A stretch of DNA of 64,000 nucleotides, taken from IMG/VR virus record IMGVR_UViG_3300008111_000006, positions 32,405 through 96,404 of that record, one strand, 5' to 3'. Position 1 is the stretch's first letter. Each line of letters opens with the position of its first letter. Shown here piece by piece: positions 8,647 through 18,075 of the stretch. The notes below the pieces were generated by a model, which was given only the letters and a program-made list of their open reading frames with translations, was not told where the DNA came from and made no database searches. The DNA is from a virus. Made by a program: the position numbers and the translations under genes.

Positions 8647-11547
8647 ATGGCAAAAATAAGTGGTAAAATAATAAATCCTATAAAAAGTGGTGGTGAGGTT
8701 ATTAGAGAAATTGAGACACCTGTTGTTTTAAGAGTTGGTACAGACATTAACTATCAAGCATCATCTCTGTCTTCTTTTTTAGAAACCGAATCAGCATTGT
8801 TTTTACCAACAAATTTATCTATGATAGATAATATTTTTGTATTATCTAAACCAGAAAAATATGGGCAGTCTATTTTTAGAGATAAATTAATTGAAAAAAC
8901 TATTCCATTATATTTTTCTGGTAATAGTAGTGATAGTATTTTAACTACCCCAATAATACCTAATAATCAAATTAGATATATTGATGGGGGTAGAAAATAT
9001 CAATTATTGGCTAGTAGGGGAGAAAGTTTACATATTGAAGTGGATATAAGTAATACTGAACCTTATATTCATGTGGAGAGGTCAGATTTTGATAGTTTTG
9101 ATTTTCCTCAAATTACGATGAGATCTGTTCGTAAAATTCCTACATCTAGTGCGGAAACTTTATGTGGTCCTGTATCTTATACTGGGTATACATATGATAG
9201 ATTAAACTATAATTGGTTTTTTGGGCAAAATGTGGGTATAAGTTTTAACCCAATACAAAATGGTAATAATCCAATTACGATAAGTGGTGCGATGGTAACG
9301 CAGGAAGGATGCTCATCAATATCTAACGAAGAAGGTAAGTTATTGTTTTACACTAATGGTGAAACAGTATTTACTAGTGCTAATACTATTATGCTTAGTG
9401 GTGATAGTTTATCTAGTTCAGGAACATCAACACAATCGTCAATTATTGTCCCTAGACCGAATACGGATAAATATTATATATTTACTACTAACTATAATGG
9501 TTTAACAAATGGGTTTAATTATTCTATAGTAGACATGAGTTTACAAAATGGTGACGGTCAAGTTACTACAAAAAATATACAACTAATTAGTAACCCTTTA
9601 ACTGAAAAAGTTACTGCTTGTAGCCATAGTAATGGTGAAGATTATTGGGTAATAACACACACAAGTGGTGATAGTACATATTATAGTTATTACGTTTCGT
9701 CTATAGGTTTAACTGCACCAGTAACTACAAATATTGGTAGTGTTCACAATACTGTTAGGGGGTATATGAAAACATCTCCAGATGGTAATAAATTAATTTC
9801 TTTACTATATGATGAAGACATTATAGATATTTTAGATTTTGAAAGTTCTGCAGGTACACTATCTAATTTGATTAGTATTACGGGAATGACATTTAATGTT
9901 GGTCCGTATGGTTTAGAATTTTCTTCAGATTCGTCTAAGTTCTATGTTTCTGATGGTGCAGGCGAAAAAATCTACCAATTTGATTTATCATATACATCGG
10001 CAACGGAAATGGTTAATAATGTAATAGAGGTGGCAGATATTAGTGGGGCTACTTTAGGTGCATTACAAATGGGTCCTGATGAGAGAATTTATGTGGCAGA
10101 TTATAATAGTGATAAATTACATATAATACATAGGCCAAATGGTTTAGGTGTTCAATGTAATTTTCAGGAAGATGGATTCACATTAACATCGTCTACAGTG
10201 ACAGGTACAACATCATTGTGGGGATTACCAAACGTCATCACTTCTAAAAGTATTTCTTGTGATAGATGTGTGTTTATAACCCCAAAAACTCAATCAGGTT
10301 TTCAGTTTGATTTATTGGTTAATAACATAAATGGAGTTATTGAAACAAATAAGTTATCGTATTATGGTGAGATTTATAAATACAATAGTAATACACAAGT
10401 TTTTAATAATTCTGCATTGTATAATTTTTCACTACCATATGAAACTTTAACTGCAAATACAGGTAACACAATTTTTATACCTTCTTTGAACATAGGTGAA
10501 GGGGAATTTTTATTAAAATCTTATTGGAATTATGATGTCAATACACTTTTGGCTAAACAACAATTAGTAAGAAAGAATAGTTTAGACACATATAAAAGAG
10601 GTAATTTATATGGTATCTACTATCCTGAAACAGATTGGTATTTTATTAATATTTTTTCTGCGGATAAACCACTATTTAATAATAGTGTTGCACCATCTCC
10701 ACCATCTTTAAACACATTTACCGTTTCGACACAATTTACTAATTCAGGACAAACTGATTATTTTATAGATGGGTTATCTGACCCAATAGTAAGTTATAAT
10801 GGTTCTGTATTGGCAAAGGATATTGAGTATAGTGCTATAACAACAGGTGCAACACCATTTATAAGACTTTCATTTAGTCCATTAGATAATCAAATATTAA
10901 CATACGCATTTATTTCAAACGGTAAAACAAATGATTTATTGGCAGACACATATCCGATAACGTCACCAATCAGTAGTGGGGTAACTCAATCTACGTCAGA
11001 TAGAGTATTTTTTAATACAACTACTTTAAAATATGAATTTTATTTAACTAGTTCTCCAGCAACTGATGTAGTTTTATCTTTAAATGGATCAATTTTGTCT
11101 AAAGATATCGAATATTATAGATCAATTAGTGACAATAGAAGAATAATTTTAGAAAATAATTTAAATGTTGGAGATGTATTAGAGGCGTTTTATGTTCCTA
11201 ACGCAGCGATTAATGGTGGAATAAGTACAAACACACCAATAATAAGTTGGTCAATAAATAGTGCACCATCTACCGAAATATATGGTCGTTTTACTGTTGA
11301 GATTACTTCTTCAACAGACATAGAGTTCCAAAGTGTCATATATAGTGAAATAGTAGACTATGAATTAAATCAAAAAACTTATAGTAAGATGATAACGTTG
11401 ACAAATGCGGTGGCAGGAGATAAATTTATATATAGAGTTAAAAATGAAAAATTTTATACACCAATTATAGGTGAAACTATTTATGATGTGTCATATAGTG
11501 ATGTAAATAAAATACAAATATTGACAAATGCTGGTAATGCATATTAA
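8647..11547 (+). CDS. tail protein with a Bacteroidetes-type beta-propeller and Ig-like repeats (966 aa)
   Basis: Residues about 215-530 read as a beta-propeller of the kind common in secreted Bacteroidetes proteins. Motifs include SISNEEGKLLFYTNGETVF, SSIIVPRPNTDKYYIFTT, YGLEFSSDSSKFYVSD, MGPDERIYVADY and a closing GLPNVI. Residues about 690-930 hold three approximate repeats of roughly 95 residues, two with an NGS(V/I)L(A/S)KDIEY core, probably Ig-like fibre domains. The N-terminal 180 residues probably attach it to the baseplate. It sits between the giant baseplate gene and two collar/fibre-like genes, so a host-contacting role is likely. The family resemblance is recalled, not searched. 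Confidence 0.75.
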   Translation: MAKISGKIINPIKSGGEVIREIETPVVLRVGTDINYQASSLSSFLETESALFLPTNLSMIDNIFVLSKPEKYGQSIFRDKLIEKTIPLYFSGNSSDSILTTPIIPNNQIRYIDGGRKYQLLASRGESLHIEVDISNTEPYIHVERSDFDSFDFPQITMRSVRKIPTSSAETLCGPVSYTGYTYDRLNYNWFFGQNVGISFNPIQNGNNPITISGAMVTQEGCSSISNEEGKLLFYTNGETVFTSANTIMLSGDSLSSSGTSTQSSIIVPRPNTDKYYIFTTNYNGLTNGFNYSIVDMSLQNGDGQVTTKNIQLISNPLTEKVTACSHSNGEDYWVITHTSGDSTYYSYYVSSIGLTAPVTTNIGSVHNTVRGYMKTSPDGNKLISLLYDEDIIDILDFESSAGTLSNLISITGMTFNVGPYGLEFSSDSSKFYVSDGAGEKIYQFDLSYTSATEMVNNVIEVADISGATLGALQMGPDERIYVADYNSDKLHIIHRPNGLGVQCNFQEDGFTLTSSTVTGTTSLWGLPNVITSKSISCDRCVFITPKTQSGFQFDLLVNNINGVIETNKLSYYGEIYKYNSNTQVFNNSALYNFSLPYETLTANTGNTIFIPSLNIGEGEFLLKSYWNYDVNTLLAKQQLVRKNSLDTYKRGNLYGIYYPETDWYFINIFSADKPLFNNSVAPSPPSLNTFTVSTQFTNSGQTDYFIDGLSDPIVSYNGSVLAKDIEYSAITTGATPFIRLSFSPLDNQILTYAFISNGKTNDLLADTYPITSPISSGVTQSTSDRVFFNTTTLKYEFYLTSSPATDVVLSLNGSILSKDIEYYRSISDNRRIILENNLNVGDVLEAFYVPNAAINGGISTNTPIISWSINSAPSTEIYGRFTVEITSSTDIEFQSVIYSEIVDYELNQKTYSKMITLTNAVAGDKFIYRVKNEKFYTPIIGETIYDVSYSDVNKIQILTNAGNAY

Positions 11548-11561
11548 TAATTAAAAATTAG

Positions 11562-11572
11562 AATATTTATTT
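11562..11572 (+). promoter_or_regulatory. phage-type AATATTTATTT element
   Basis: A copy of the recurring AT-rich element in the 39-base gap before the gene at 11587, ending 14 bases before its ATG. Confidence 0.4.
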
Positions 11573-11586
11573 AAAAATAAAGGGAA

Positions 11587-13821
11587 ATGAGTTACATAAA
11601 TAAACAAAGTACTACGTTAGTAAGAGTAAAACTAACAGATATAGGTAGAGAACAATTAGCAAAAGGACAATTAACCTTCACCAACTACATTATAGGTGAT
11701 TCTGAGGTTGATTATAATTACGTAAAGGGTTGGAAAGAATTTGTCCCATCTGCTGGGGCAGCAACAGGACAATTTTATTTTACTAATCCTGATGGTAACA
11801 TTCAAAAAAATATATTCTCTAAAGTACTGAGACCAAAAGATGATAATCCATTTTTCTCTACTTTTCTACTTAATCAAAGTAACCAGTTTTTATTTCCTTT
11901 AAATCAACAAAGTAATATACAATTAATTAAAGGTTTAGTGTCTAATAAGGCAGAAGATAGAGGTTTCTTTTCTGGATCAACAGTAGACACAGGATTAATT
12001 GCTCAATCAGATACTAAATTTATAAAAGAGAGTGGTACTATAGATTTAGGTAAATTTAATGGTAATATTAATTTAAGTACATATACACAAGGGGTTTTAG
12101 TTTTAGATACTCCATTAACTGCAACTAGCGTAAACGATTATATAGTATTTAGATTTAGTAATCCAACATTAGGTAACGTTACTGGAGACACTATGACTGC
12201 AGCGACAATAAATACTACTTATAGTATCACATATTTAAGTGGTTCGACAATAAGGGTAGATAGAACATTACCTACATTAAGTGCATACTCAGGCACAATT
12301 ATTAGTTATTATACAATACCTGGTGGTGATGATCCCACAGATAGTTATTATGGATTAAATTCACTTACTGCGTATTGGAATACAGGTACACTATCCTTCG
12401 AAAGTAGTTGTGATGTTTGTGTTGAGAACATACCTGTATGGAATATGAATAATGTTTGGACAGAAAACCCCGCAGGACTTTATAAAGATTCGCCAGTTAA
12501 TTTTCACGAACATAATTTATTTGGTTCTGAAGAATACACTGGTACAAAACAATATTTAGGGTATAATGAAAATTTAGTTTGTGATACTAATGACGCTAAT
12601 TCTATATGTGGTGTTAATGAGTCAATTAGTTATATTGACCCATATAGAAAATCTATTTCTATAATACATTATACGAATAGTTGTATTTCTAATTTTTATG
12701 GTGAACAATTTTACATTGATGCAGAAACTGGTAAACTTTTAAATTTAGATATACCTGTTATGTGGCATAGAAGAAATGATGTTGGTACATCAAGTGGTAC
12801 GACATTAGGTATGAGATTTACATCTGATGGAGTTAAGAAAACATTGAGTTCTAATAATGATGTAGAATATTATGATTTAATAGAGTATAGTGGAATGTCA
12901 GTTACACCTACACTACCTTTAGTAGTTGGTAAAGTTTTCCCTCAATTACAAATAGTTGTTATCGATAATGAGGAATTAATTGCGGCTATGTCATATAGAT
13001 CGAATAGAAATTATACATTACCTGATTTATCAGCGGAATTAATAACATCGGTTAGTGGTAATTGTACGGGAGTTCTTAAAGCTGGTGAGAGAATGTATTT
13101 AACTTATTGGTTAGAGAACGTAGGAACAGGTACGACTAATGTTACAACACCTATATTACCTTGCCAAAGATATTCGGTTATAGATAATAACACTAGTTCA
13201 GATAAAGACGTTCAGTTTAGAATTAACAATCTTGGTCAATTACCATATATGAGGAAAAAAGAAGATGCGTCTTATGACGGATATGGATTCTTTGCAGATA
13301 CATTTAAAGTGTTGGCACAAGTGGTTAACCCAAATACTCAGTTAAGACCGATACCATCTAATTGGAAGGTTATGGACTTCACTAGTAATAAAATTACAGT
13401 CAATAGTGGTGAAACAATTAGTCCATCATTATTAGAAAACCAAAATCCTAATATTACTGGATTTATTATGACAGGTTCACTTTATAGTGGGTCGTCTACA
13501 TTTAATTTAGGTGCAGAATTGGATATGCCTAACGCTAGTTACTATGGTAGATTAAACTTTGGTAAAGAAAGATTATTCTATGGTAACCTTAGAACATATA
13601 TAGGGGCAACAATATACAAGTCACTATTCAATATAAATGTTGATGGGGCAACTATATCATCTAGTAGTAATCCAACATATGAGTTTGGTTATGACAGATA
13701 TATAAGTGAGATTGGTATATTAGATAGTAGTCAAAATTTAGTTTTGGTGGGTAAATTATCCAGACCAATAAGATTGGCTGATTCTACAACCGCTTCAATA
13801 GAATTAACAATAGATTTTTAA
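11587..13821 (+). CDS. tail fibre/collar-like protein, long paralogue (744 aa)
   Basis: The N-terminus (INKQSTTLVRVKLTDIGREQ, then GDSEVDYNY) and the C-terminus (YISEIGILDSSQNLVLVGKL) match the ends of the next gene, so the two are paralogues with different middles. The C-terminal pattern, a strand ending in I-x-D-x-x-x-N-L-V-x-x-G-K, resembles phage tail-collar/fibre attachment domains. The middle 500 residues are serine/threonine/asparagine-rich beta sequence with a CDVC pair near residue 278. A purine-rich AAAGGGAA lies just before the ATG and could be a ribosome site. It probably forms part of the distal baseplate or fibre. Confidence 0.7.
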   Translation: MSYINKQSTTLVRVKLTDIGREQLAKGQLTFTNYIIGDSEVDYNYVKGWKEFVPSAGAATGQFYFTNPDGNIQKNIFSKVLRPKDDNPFFSTFLLNQSNQFLFPLNQQSNIQLIKGLVSNKAEDRGFFSGSTVDTGLIAQSDTKFIKESGTIDLGKFNGNINLSTYTQGVLVLDTPLTATSVNDYIVFRFSNPTLGNVTGDTMTAATINTTYSITYLSGSTIRVDRTLPTLSAYSGTIISYYTIPGGDDPTDSYYGLNSLTAYWNTGTLSFESSCDVCVENIPVWNMNNVWTENPAGLYKDSPVNFHEHNLFGSEEYTGTKQYLGYNENLVCDTNDANSICGVNESISYIDPYRKSISIIHYTNSCISNFYGEQFYIDAETGKLLNLDIPVMWHRRNDVGTSSGTTLGMRFTSDGVKKTLSSNNDVEYYDLIEYSGMSVTPTLPLVVGKVFPQLQIVVIDNEELIAAMSYRSNRNYTLPDLSAELITSVSGNCTGVLKAGERMYLTYWLENVGTGTTNVTTPILPCQRYSVIDNNTSSDKDVQFRINNLGQLPYMRKKEDASYDGYGFFADTFKVLAQVVNPNTQLRPIPSNWKVMDFTSNKITVNSGETISPSLLENQNPNITGFIMTGSLYSGSSTFNLGAELDMPNASYYGRLNFGKERLFYGNLRTYIGATIYKSLFNINVDGATISSSSNPTYEFGYDRYISEIGILDSSQNLVLVGKLSRPIRLADSTTASIELTIDF

Positions 13822-13831
13822 ATATAAAAAA

Positions 13832-15127
13832 ATGGGATTTATAAATAGTGCAACAACAGTATCAATTAGAGCTAGATTAACTAATCTTGGAAGAGAAAGA
13901 TTATTGACTGGTAATAATACAATATTCTCTCACTTTATTTTAGGTGATTCAGATGCAAATTACAATACAGAAACTCCATTACCTACTGGTAGAATACCTG
14001 TTGATAGTGGGGATTTAGGTAATGATAACGGAACAAACGATAATATTTCCGCAAATGTAGACATTAATAGTAAATTATTTGTCACTGTTGCACCTATTAT
14101 TAAGAAAACTGTTGAACCTAATTCATCTTCGGTAAGTTTGATTGTTAGTGAAATAGGTGAGACTACATTAACTGGTTCTAATTTAACGTATTTACAAATG
14201 GATAAAACTAATACGACTAATATAAACACAAACTATTTTAAATCTTTATCCTTACCAATAAAATTAGATACGGTTAACATTTTTACAGGAACTACATCAC
14301 AAAATGGTGGTTGGTCAGATACACCTTTTAGTGGATTAGGTGTGACAAAAGTGTTGATGGGTATTATTGATAATAGTAAATATGGTGAGATAATAGATGG
14401 TAAAAGTGTTAAAATTAATTTACCTGTTTATACTGGATTTACTAGTGGTGGGGTAGGTACAGGAATAACTACTTATAATATTTATAGTACATTTCCTAGA
14501 ACAACTATTTCTAAGACAGAATTAGATAATCATTATATTGATGAGAGTAGTTATCCACAGTCTTTATTTGGTAGAAAAATTAATGTATCTTATTTAGTTT
14601 CCGATCAAATAAAAAAACCAAATAACGATTCAACAAAAAGTTGGTCGACAGGGTATGATACATTTAAACCATTTAGTTTAAATTCTAAGGAATTAATTAA
14701 TGTTCAAACAGTATCATCTACAGGTATTAACGCTGATGAAATAGTGGGTGTTATTTATTTAGATAAAGGTATTTTTGCGATAACTAATCAAACAATAGTT
14801 AATAATATTGCAACTAATTTTAGTGGTGATACAGACACAAATACTATAAATACTGGTTTAAATCTTTACTATTATAGTGCGAGTACTTATAATACGGTAA
14901 TCGATAGTGTACAAAAAGATTTAGTTCAGAATATTGTTTGTATCGCAGCAAGAGGTGAGTTTTACAATTCACAAAATGAAACATTAACAGTTTATGATGA
15001 TGTTAGAATTAGTGAAGTGGCAATAACAGATACCGCAGGAAATATTTTAGCGATAGGTAAAACAGATAGACATATTGTGAAAAAGAAAAATGATTTTGTA
15101 GTATTCGATGTACAAATTATAATATAA
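13832..15127 (+). CDS. tail fibre/collar-like protein, short paralogue (431 aa)
   Basis: Its ends repeat those of the preceding gene. The N-terminus is INSATTVSIRARLTNLGRER plus GDSDANYNT, and the C-terminus is VRISEVAITDTAGNILAIGK. The shared head (about 45 residues) and tail (about 40 residues) suggest a common attachment module with a different middle. It starts 10 bases after the preceding stop, within one transcription unit. A baseplate or short-fibre role is inferred from the modules and position. Confidence 0.7.
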   Translation: MGFINSATTVSIRARLTNLGRERLLTGNNTIFSHFILGDSDANYNTETPLPTGRIPVDSGDLGNDNGTNDNISANVDINSKLFVTVAPIIKKTVEPNSSSVSLIVSEIGETTLTGSNLTYLQMDKTNTTNINTNYFKSLSLPIKLDTVNIFTGTTSQNGGWSDTPFSGLGVTKVLMGIIDNSKYGEIIDGKSVKINLPVYTGFTSGGVGTGITTYNIYSTFPRTTISKTELDNHYIDESSYPQSLFGRKINVSYLVSDQIKKPNNDSTKSWSTGYDTFKPFSLNSKELINVQTVSSTGINADEIVGVIYLDKGIFAITNQTIVNNIATNFSGDTDTNTINTGLNLYYYSASTYNTVIDSVQKDLVQNIVCIAARGEFYNSQNETLTVYDDVRISEVAITDTAGNILAIGKTDRHIVKKKNDFVVFDVQIII

Positions 15128-15147
15128 CATTTTTTATTAAAGTTTTT

Positions 15148-15780
15148 ATGAGTAGAATATTAGGGTTGGATGTTTCCACCAAAACAATAGGTATATCTCT
15201 TTTTGAAGATAATGGGGATAATGGTAGGTTACAATTATTAACACACATTACACCTAAAGTTAAACCAAAACCTACTGATAGTATTGAATTACTAATTAAA
15301 AAAGCACAAATATTTCAGTTTGATTTTTTGGAAAAATATAGTGATATTGATATTAGTAGAGTTATCATTGAAGAACCTTTATTACAATCTAATAATGTTA
15401 ATACTGTTTCTACTCTATTAAGATTTAATGGTATGATATGTCGATCAGTGTATGAAGTTTTAAATATTGTGCCAGAATTTATATCATCTTATGACGCTAG
15501 AAAATTTGCGTTTCCTGATTTAATGCAGATTAGAACTCACAATAAAAAAGGTGAACCATATAGTGATAAAGAAGTTGATAAGAAACAACCTGTATTGTTT
15601 GGTTCATATCCTTGGGATATAGATAAAAAAGTAGTTGTTTGGGAAAAAGTTAACGAAAGAGAACCTCAAATAGTATGGATGTATGATAAACATCAAAAGT
15701 TGGCTAAAGAAAATTATGATATGACAGATGCTTACGCTTGTGTTTTAGGACAAATGAGAAAAGAAGGTAAGTGGAAATAA
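15148..15780 (+). CDS. RuvC-like Holliday-junction resolvase (210 aa)
   Basis: The RNase H-fold resolvase pattern is clear: ILGLDVSTKTIGISLFE at residues 4-20 (first catalytic Asp), VIIEEPLL near residue 72 (catalytic Glu), and MTDAYACVLGQ near residue 192 (C-terminal Asp plus helix). The family cuts four-way DNA junctions. In large phages this resolves branched concatemers before packaging. It is followed by a terminator at 15809 and opens the DNA-metabolism block. The catalytic residues all appear present; substrate preference cannot be read from sequence. Confidence 0.85.
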   Translation: MSRILGLDVSTKTIGISLFEDNGDNGRLQLLTHITPKVKPKPTDSIELLIKKAQIFQFDFLEKYSDIDISRVIIEEPLLQSNNVNTVSTLLRFNGMICRSVYEVLNIVPEFISSYDARKFAFPDLMQIRTHNKKGEPYSDKEVDKKQPVLFGSYPWDIDKKVVVWEKVNEREPQIVWMYDKHQKLAKENYDMTDAYACVLGQMRKEGKWK

Positions 15781-15808
15781 TATCGTTTATTTTACTGATA
15801 ATTTGAAG

Positions 15809-15836
15809 TATCGTCTTTTTAGGCGATATTTTTTTT
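15809..15836 (+). terminator. Rho-independent terminator after the resolvase gene
   Basis: Stem TATCGTC/GGCGATA with a short T/A-rich loop, followed by eight T residues. It separates the tail/resolvase transcript from the primase promoter. Confidence 0.75.
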
Positions 15837-15856
15837 GCGTATTAAAAAAATATTAT

Positions 15857-15864
15857 TACATTTG
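15857..15864 (+). promoter_or_regulatory. Bacteroidetes-type -7 box TACATTTG
   Basis: Matches TAnnTTTG and lies 6 bases before the primase ATG at 15871, so the mRNA would have almost no leader. Confidence 0.55.
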
Positions 15865-15870
15865 TAATCG

Positions 15871-16827
15871 ATGTCTGAAATAATTGTAGAAATATTAGAA
15901 GGTATTTTGGGGCAACCCAGAAAACATTATAAAGATAAATCACAAATATCTTTTGATTGTCCTGTCTGCTCATACGATATAAAAGGTTTAGAAAAGGGTG
16001 ACGGTAAAGGTAATTTAGAAATTAATTATGAAAGTAACGTCTATAAATGTTGGGCTTGTTCCGAAACAAATAATACACATGGTTCAGTCTATAAATTAGT
16101 TAAACAATACGGTACCAAATCGGATCTTAAAAAATATAAATTAGTTACACCTGAGTTAGTAGATAATTTTAAAAAGGAAGTTGAGGTAAAAACTTTAGAA
16201 GGTTTACCTAAAGAATTTATACCTTTATCTGTTGAATCTTTCACTACCGCATATAAAAAGTCTATGGAGTATCTTAAAAAGAGGAATATCGGTATAGACA
16301 TTATTGAAAAATATAATATAGGTTATTGTGAAACTGGTGAATATGCGGGTAGGGTAATATTCCCTTCTTATGATATTCATAATGATATTAATTACTTTTT
16401 AGGTAGGAGTTATGATAAATATAGTAAACTAAAGTATAAGAATCCTGATATACCTAAATCTGAAATTATATTTAATGAGAATAAAATTGTATGGGATTCT
16501 AATATCTATATAGTAGAGGGTGTATTCGATCACATAGTAGTCCCTAATAGTATACCAATGTTAGGTAAAGTGATGAGTGAAAACTTATTCAGTAAATTAG
16601 TAAGGAAGGCGGAGTGTAAAGTTATTATTTTATTAGATTCGGATGCCTATAACGATTCAATCAAACTATACAAAAAATTAAATTCTACTAAATTAATGGG
16701 TAGAGTTATGATTATAAAATTACCAGAAGGTTATGATATATCTGATGTTAATCAGAGGTTAGGTAAAAAAGGTGTTATAGATGTATTAAGTACTGCAAAA
16801 AAGATAAAAGAAAGTTTGTTATATTAA
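15871..16827 (+). CDS. DnaG-type DNA primase with zinc finger and Toprim domain (318 aa)
   Basis: Residues about 30-60 carry a primase zinc-binding pattern (CPVC, then YKCWACSETN). Residues about 210-225 hold IYIVEGVFDHIVV (Toprim acidic Glu), and IILLDSDAY near residue 251 supplies the Toprim Asp pair. At 318 residues it is shorter than bacterial DnaG, in the size range of phage primases such as T4 gp61. It would make RNA primers for lagging-strand synthesis; the helicase partner is not in this window. The ATG follows a -7 box by 6 bases. Confidence 0.88.
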   Translation: MSEIIVEILEGILGQPRKHYKDKSQISFDCPVCSYDIKGLEKGDGKGNLEINYESNVYKCWACSETNNTHGSVYKLVKQYGTKSDLKKYKLVTPELVDNFKKEVEVKTLEGLPKEFIPLSVESFTTAYKKSMEYLKKRNIGIDIIEKYNIGYCETGEYAGRVIFPSYDIHNDINYFLGRSYDKYSKLKYKNPDIPKSEIIFNENKIVWDSNIYIVEGVFDHIVVPNSIPMLGKVMSENLFSKLVRKAECKVIILLDSDAYNDSIKLYKKLNSTKLMGRVMIIKLPEGYDISDVNQRLGKKGVIDVLSTAKKIKESLLY

Positions 16828-16845
16828 TATATTTGCATATATTTG
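16828..16845 (+). promoter_or_regulatory. tandem -7 boxes TATATTTG
   Basis: Two overlapping-phase copies of TATATTTG at 16828-16835 and 16838-16845, upstream of the ATG at 16864. Confidence 0.5.
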
Positions 16846-16863
16846 TTTTTAAAATTAATAATT

Positions 16864-17127
16864 ATGAAAAAGGGTGGTTTTAAAAGTAATTTTTTTATTT
16901 TTTTAAGAAAAATAAAGTTAATTCCTAAAAAACAAATGGAATTAAAACCTATGAAAGTTAGGACTGTTGTTGGTTATGATGACATATATACTGATTTAGA
17001 GGTTCAAAGACATGTCTTTATAATTAATAAACTAAGTGTTAGAAAAGGATGTAAGTTTAATCCAGACACAAAAAGTTGTGTTTGTGGTGCAAATCTCGAT
17101 GAATTTTTAACTAAAAAATATTGTTAG
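16864..17127 (+). CDS. small basic protein with a C-terminal CxC motif (87 aa)
   Basis: Not recognised. The ATG at 16864 is preferred over an upstream TTG because the tandem promoter boxes lie immediately before it. The N-terminal 25 residues are lysine/phenylalanine-rich and the C-terminus has cysteines (GCKFNPDTKSCVCGA and a terminal KYC), which could bind a metal. It ends 1 base before the next gene, so the two are co-transcribed. Confidence 0.65.
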   Translation: MKKGGFKSNFFIFLRKIKLIPKKQMELKPMKVRTVVGYDDIYTDLEVQRHVFIINKLSVRKGCKFNPDTKSCVCGANLDEFLTKKYC

Positions 17128-17128
17128 T

Positions 17129-17506
17129 ATGTTATTATTTCTAGACGATAAGAGAGTCCCTTATGATGTTTTTAGGGACACAATAAATCCGTTGTATGAG
17201 AAAAATGATGATTGGGTTATTGTACGTAATTATTATGAGTTTATAAATGTCATACAAAGAGTTGGTGTCCCTAAATTTATTTCATTTGATCACGATTTAG
17301 ATTATGATCATTATTTAATGGAAAACCAAAAGGATATAAACTATGATGGTTTAAATAGTAAAACAGGATACGATGCAGCTATTTGGTTGTGTAAATATTG
17401 TTTAACTAACGATTTAGAATTACCTGAATATTATGTTCATTCGGCAAACTTAGAAGGTAAAAAGAATATTGTGGATTACTTAGAGACTTTTAGTAAATAT
17501 GTTTAA
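17129..17506 (+). CDS. receiver-like protein of the cyclic-phosphate-processing (cREC) type (125 aa)
   Basis: The pattern LFLDDKRVPYD (N-terminal Asp pair), DWVIVRNYYEF, FISFDHDLDYDH, KTGYDAAIWLCKYC and YYVHSANLEGKKNI matches a receiver-fold family annotated as cyclic-phosphate processing. A second member occurs at 61105-61542. The acidic pocket residues and the conserved HSAN motif are present. Its reaction is not established; an RNA-end or nucleotide function is the family's proposed role. It ends tail-to-tail with a minus-strand gene, overlapping by 4 bases. Confidence 0.7.
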   Translation: MLLFLDDKRVPYDVFRDTINPLYEKNDDWVIVRNYYEFINVIQRVGVPKFISFDHDLDYDHYLMENQKDINYDGLNSKTGYDAAIWLCKYCLTNDLELPEYYVHSANLEGKKNIVDYLETFSKYV

Positions 17507-18075
17507 AATTTTTTAGTGTCTTTAACAAAGGCTCTTATTTTAACCTTATTCCAATTCTTTAAATCTTCACCGTTATCCCCTAATAGTAATATAGACATAG
17601 TACGATGCCAACCTTCTATAAGTTCATATTTACCTTTAGGGTTTCTTACTACTATAATAGGCTCGTTCATACCACTAGATTTGGCGAGCCTTTTTTGTGT
17701 TCTCATTCTTTCTTCATCATTTGGGACTAGATAAGAATCTATGTTACCAAAATCTCTTTCTAAAAATGCGTTAACAGTATTATCATCAAAATCTTCTGGA
17801 TTAACAGTTAACACTTCTAATTTCCAAGGACCTTTTAGGAAATTATCCCAATACCCCCCCTCAAATCTTGATAAAAATAAAATTGGATCACCATAATAGT
17901 TATTTTTTATATCTTTAACATTTTGTCTAATAACGTTATTAAAAATGTCTTTTAATACATATTCAGGTGTATTTTTATAATAATTTTTTATTTTTTCGTA
18001 TGTTTTTTTTTCTATGGTAGGTTCATATTCACCATAGATAGGTATCGATTCTTTTATAATATTTAAAAATTTCAT
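17503..18075 (-). CDS. ParB/sulfiredoxin-like domain protein with an IKES leader (190 aa)
   Basis: Residues about 137-165 read EPIIVVRNPKGKYELIEGWH followed by RT, the ParB/Srx-like nucleotide-binding signature (strand, then GxHR). The N-terminus MKFLNIIKESIP has the [I/L]-x-E-S pattern shared by many proteins in this window. ParB-like phage proteins bind CTP/ATP or act as nucleases; which applies here is unknown. It is last in a three-gene minus-strand block and overlaps the upstream gene's stop by 4 bases, so it is translationally coupled. Confidence 0.7.
   Translation of the reverse strand: MKFLNIIKESIPIYGEYEPTIEKKTYEKIKNYYKNTPEYVLKDIFNNVIRQNVKDIKNNYYGDPILFLSRFEGGYWDNFLKGPWKLEVLTVNPEDFDDNTVNAFLERDFGNIDSYLVPNDEERMRTQKRLAKSSGMNEPIIVVRNPKGKYELIEGWHRTMSILLLGDNGEDLKNWNKVKIRAFVKDTKKF

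Noticed and set aside
17516-17734. Plus-strand open frame over the ParB-like gene
   Set aside because: It lies wholly inside the minus-strand gene, which has a recognisable domain and coupling to its neighbour.
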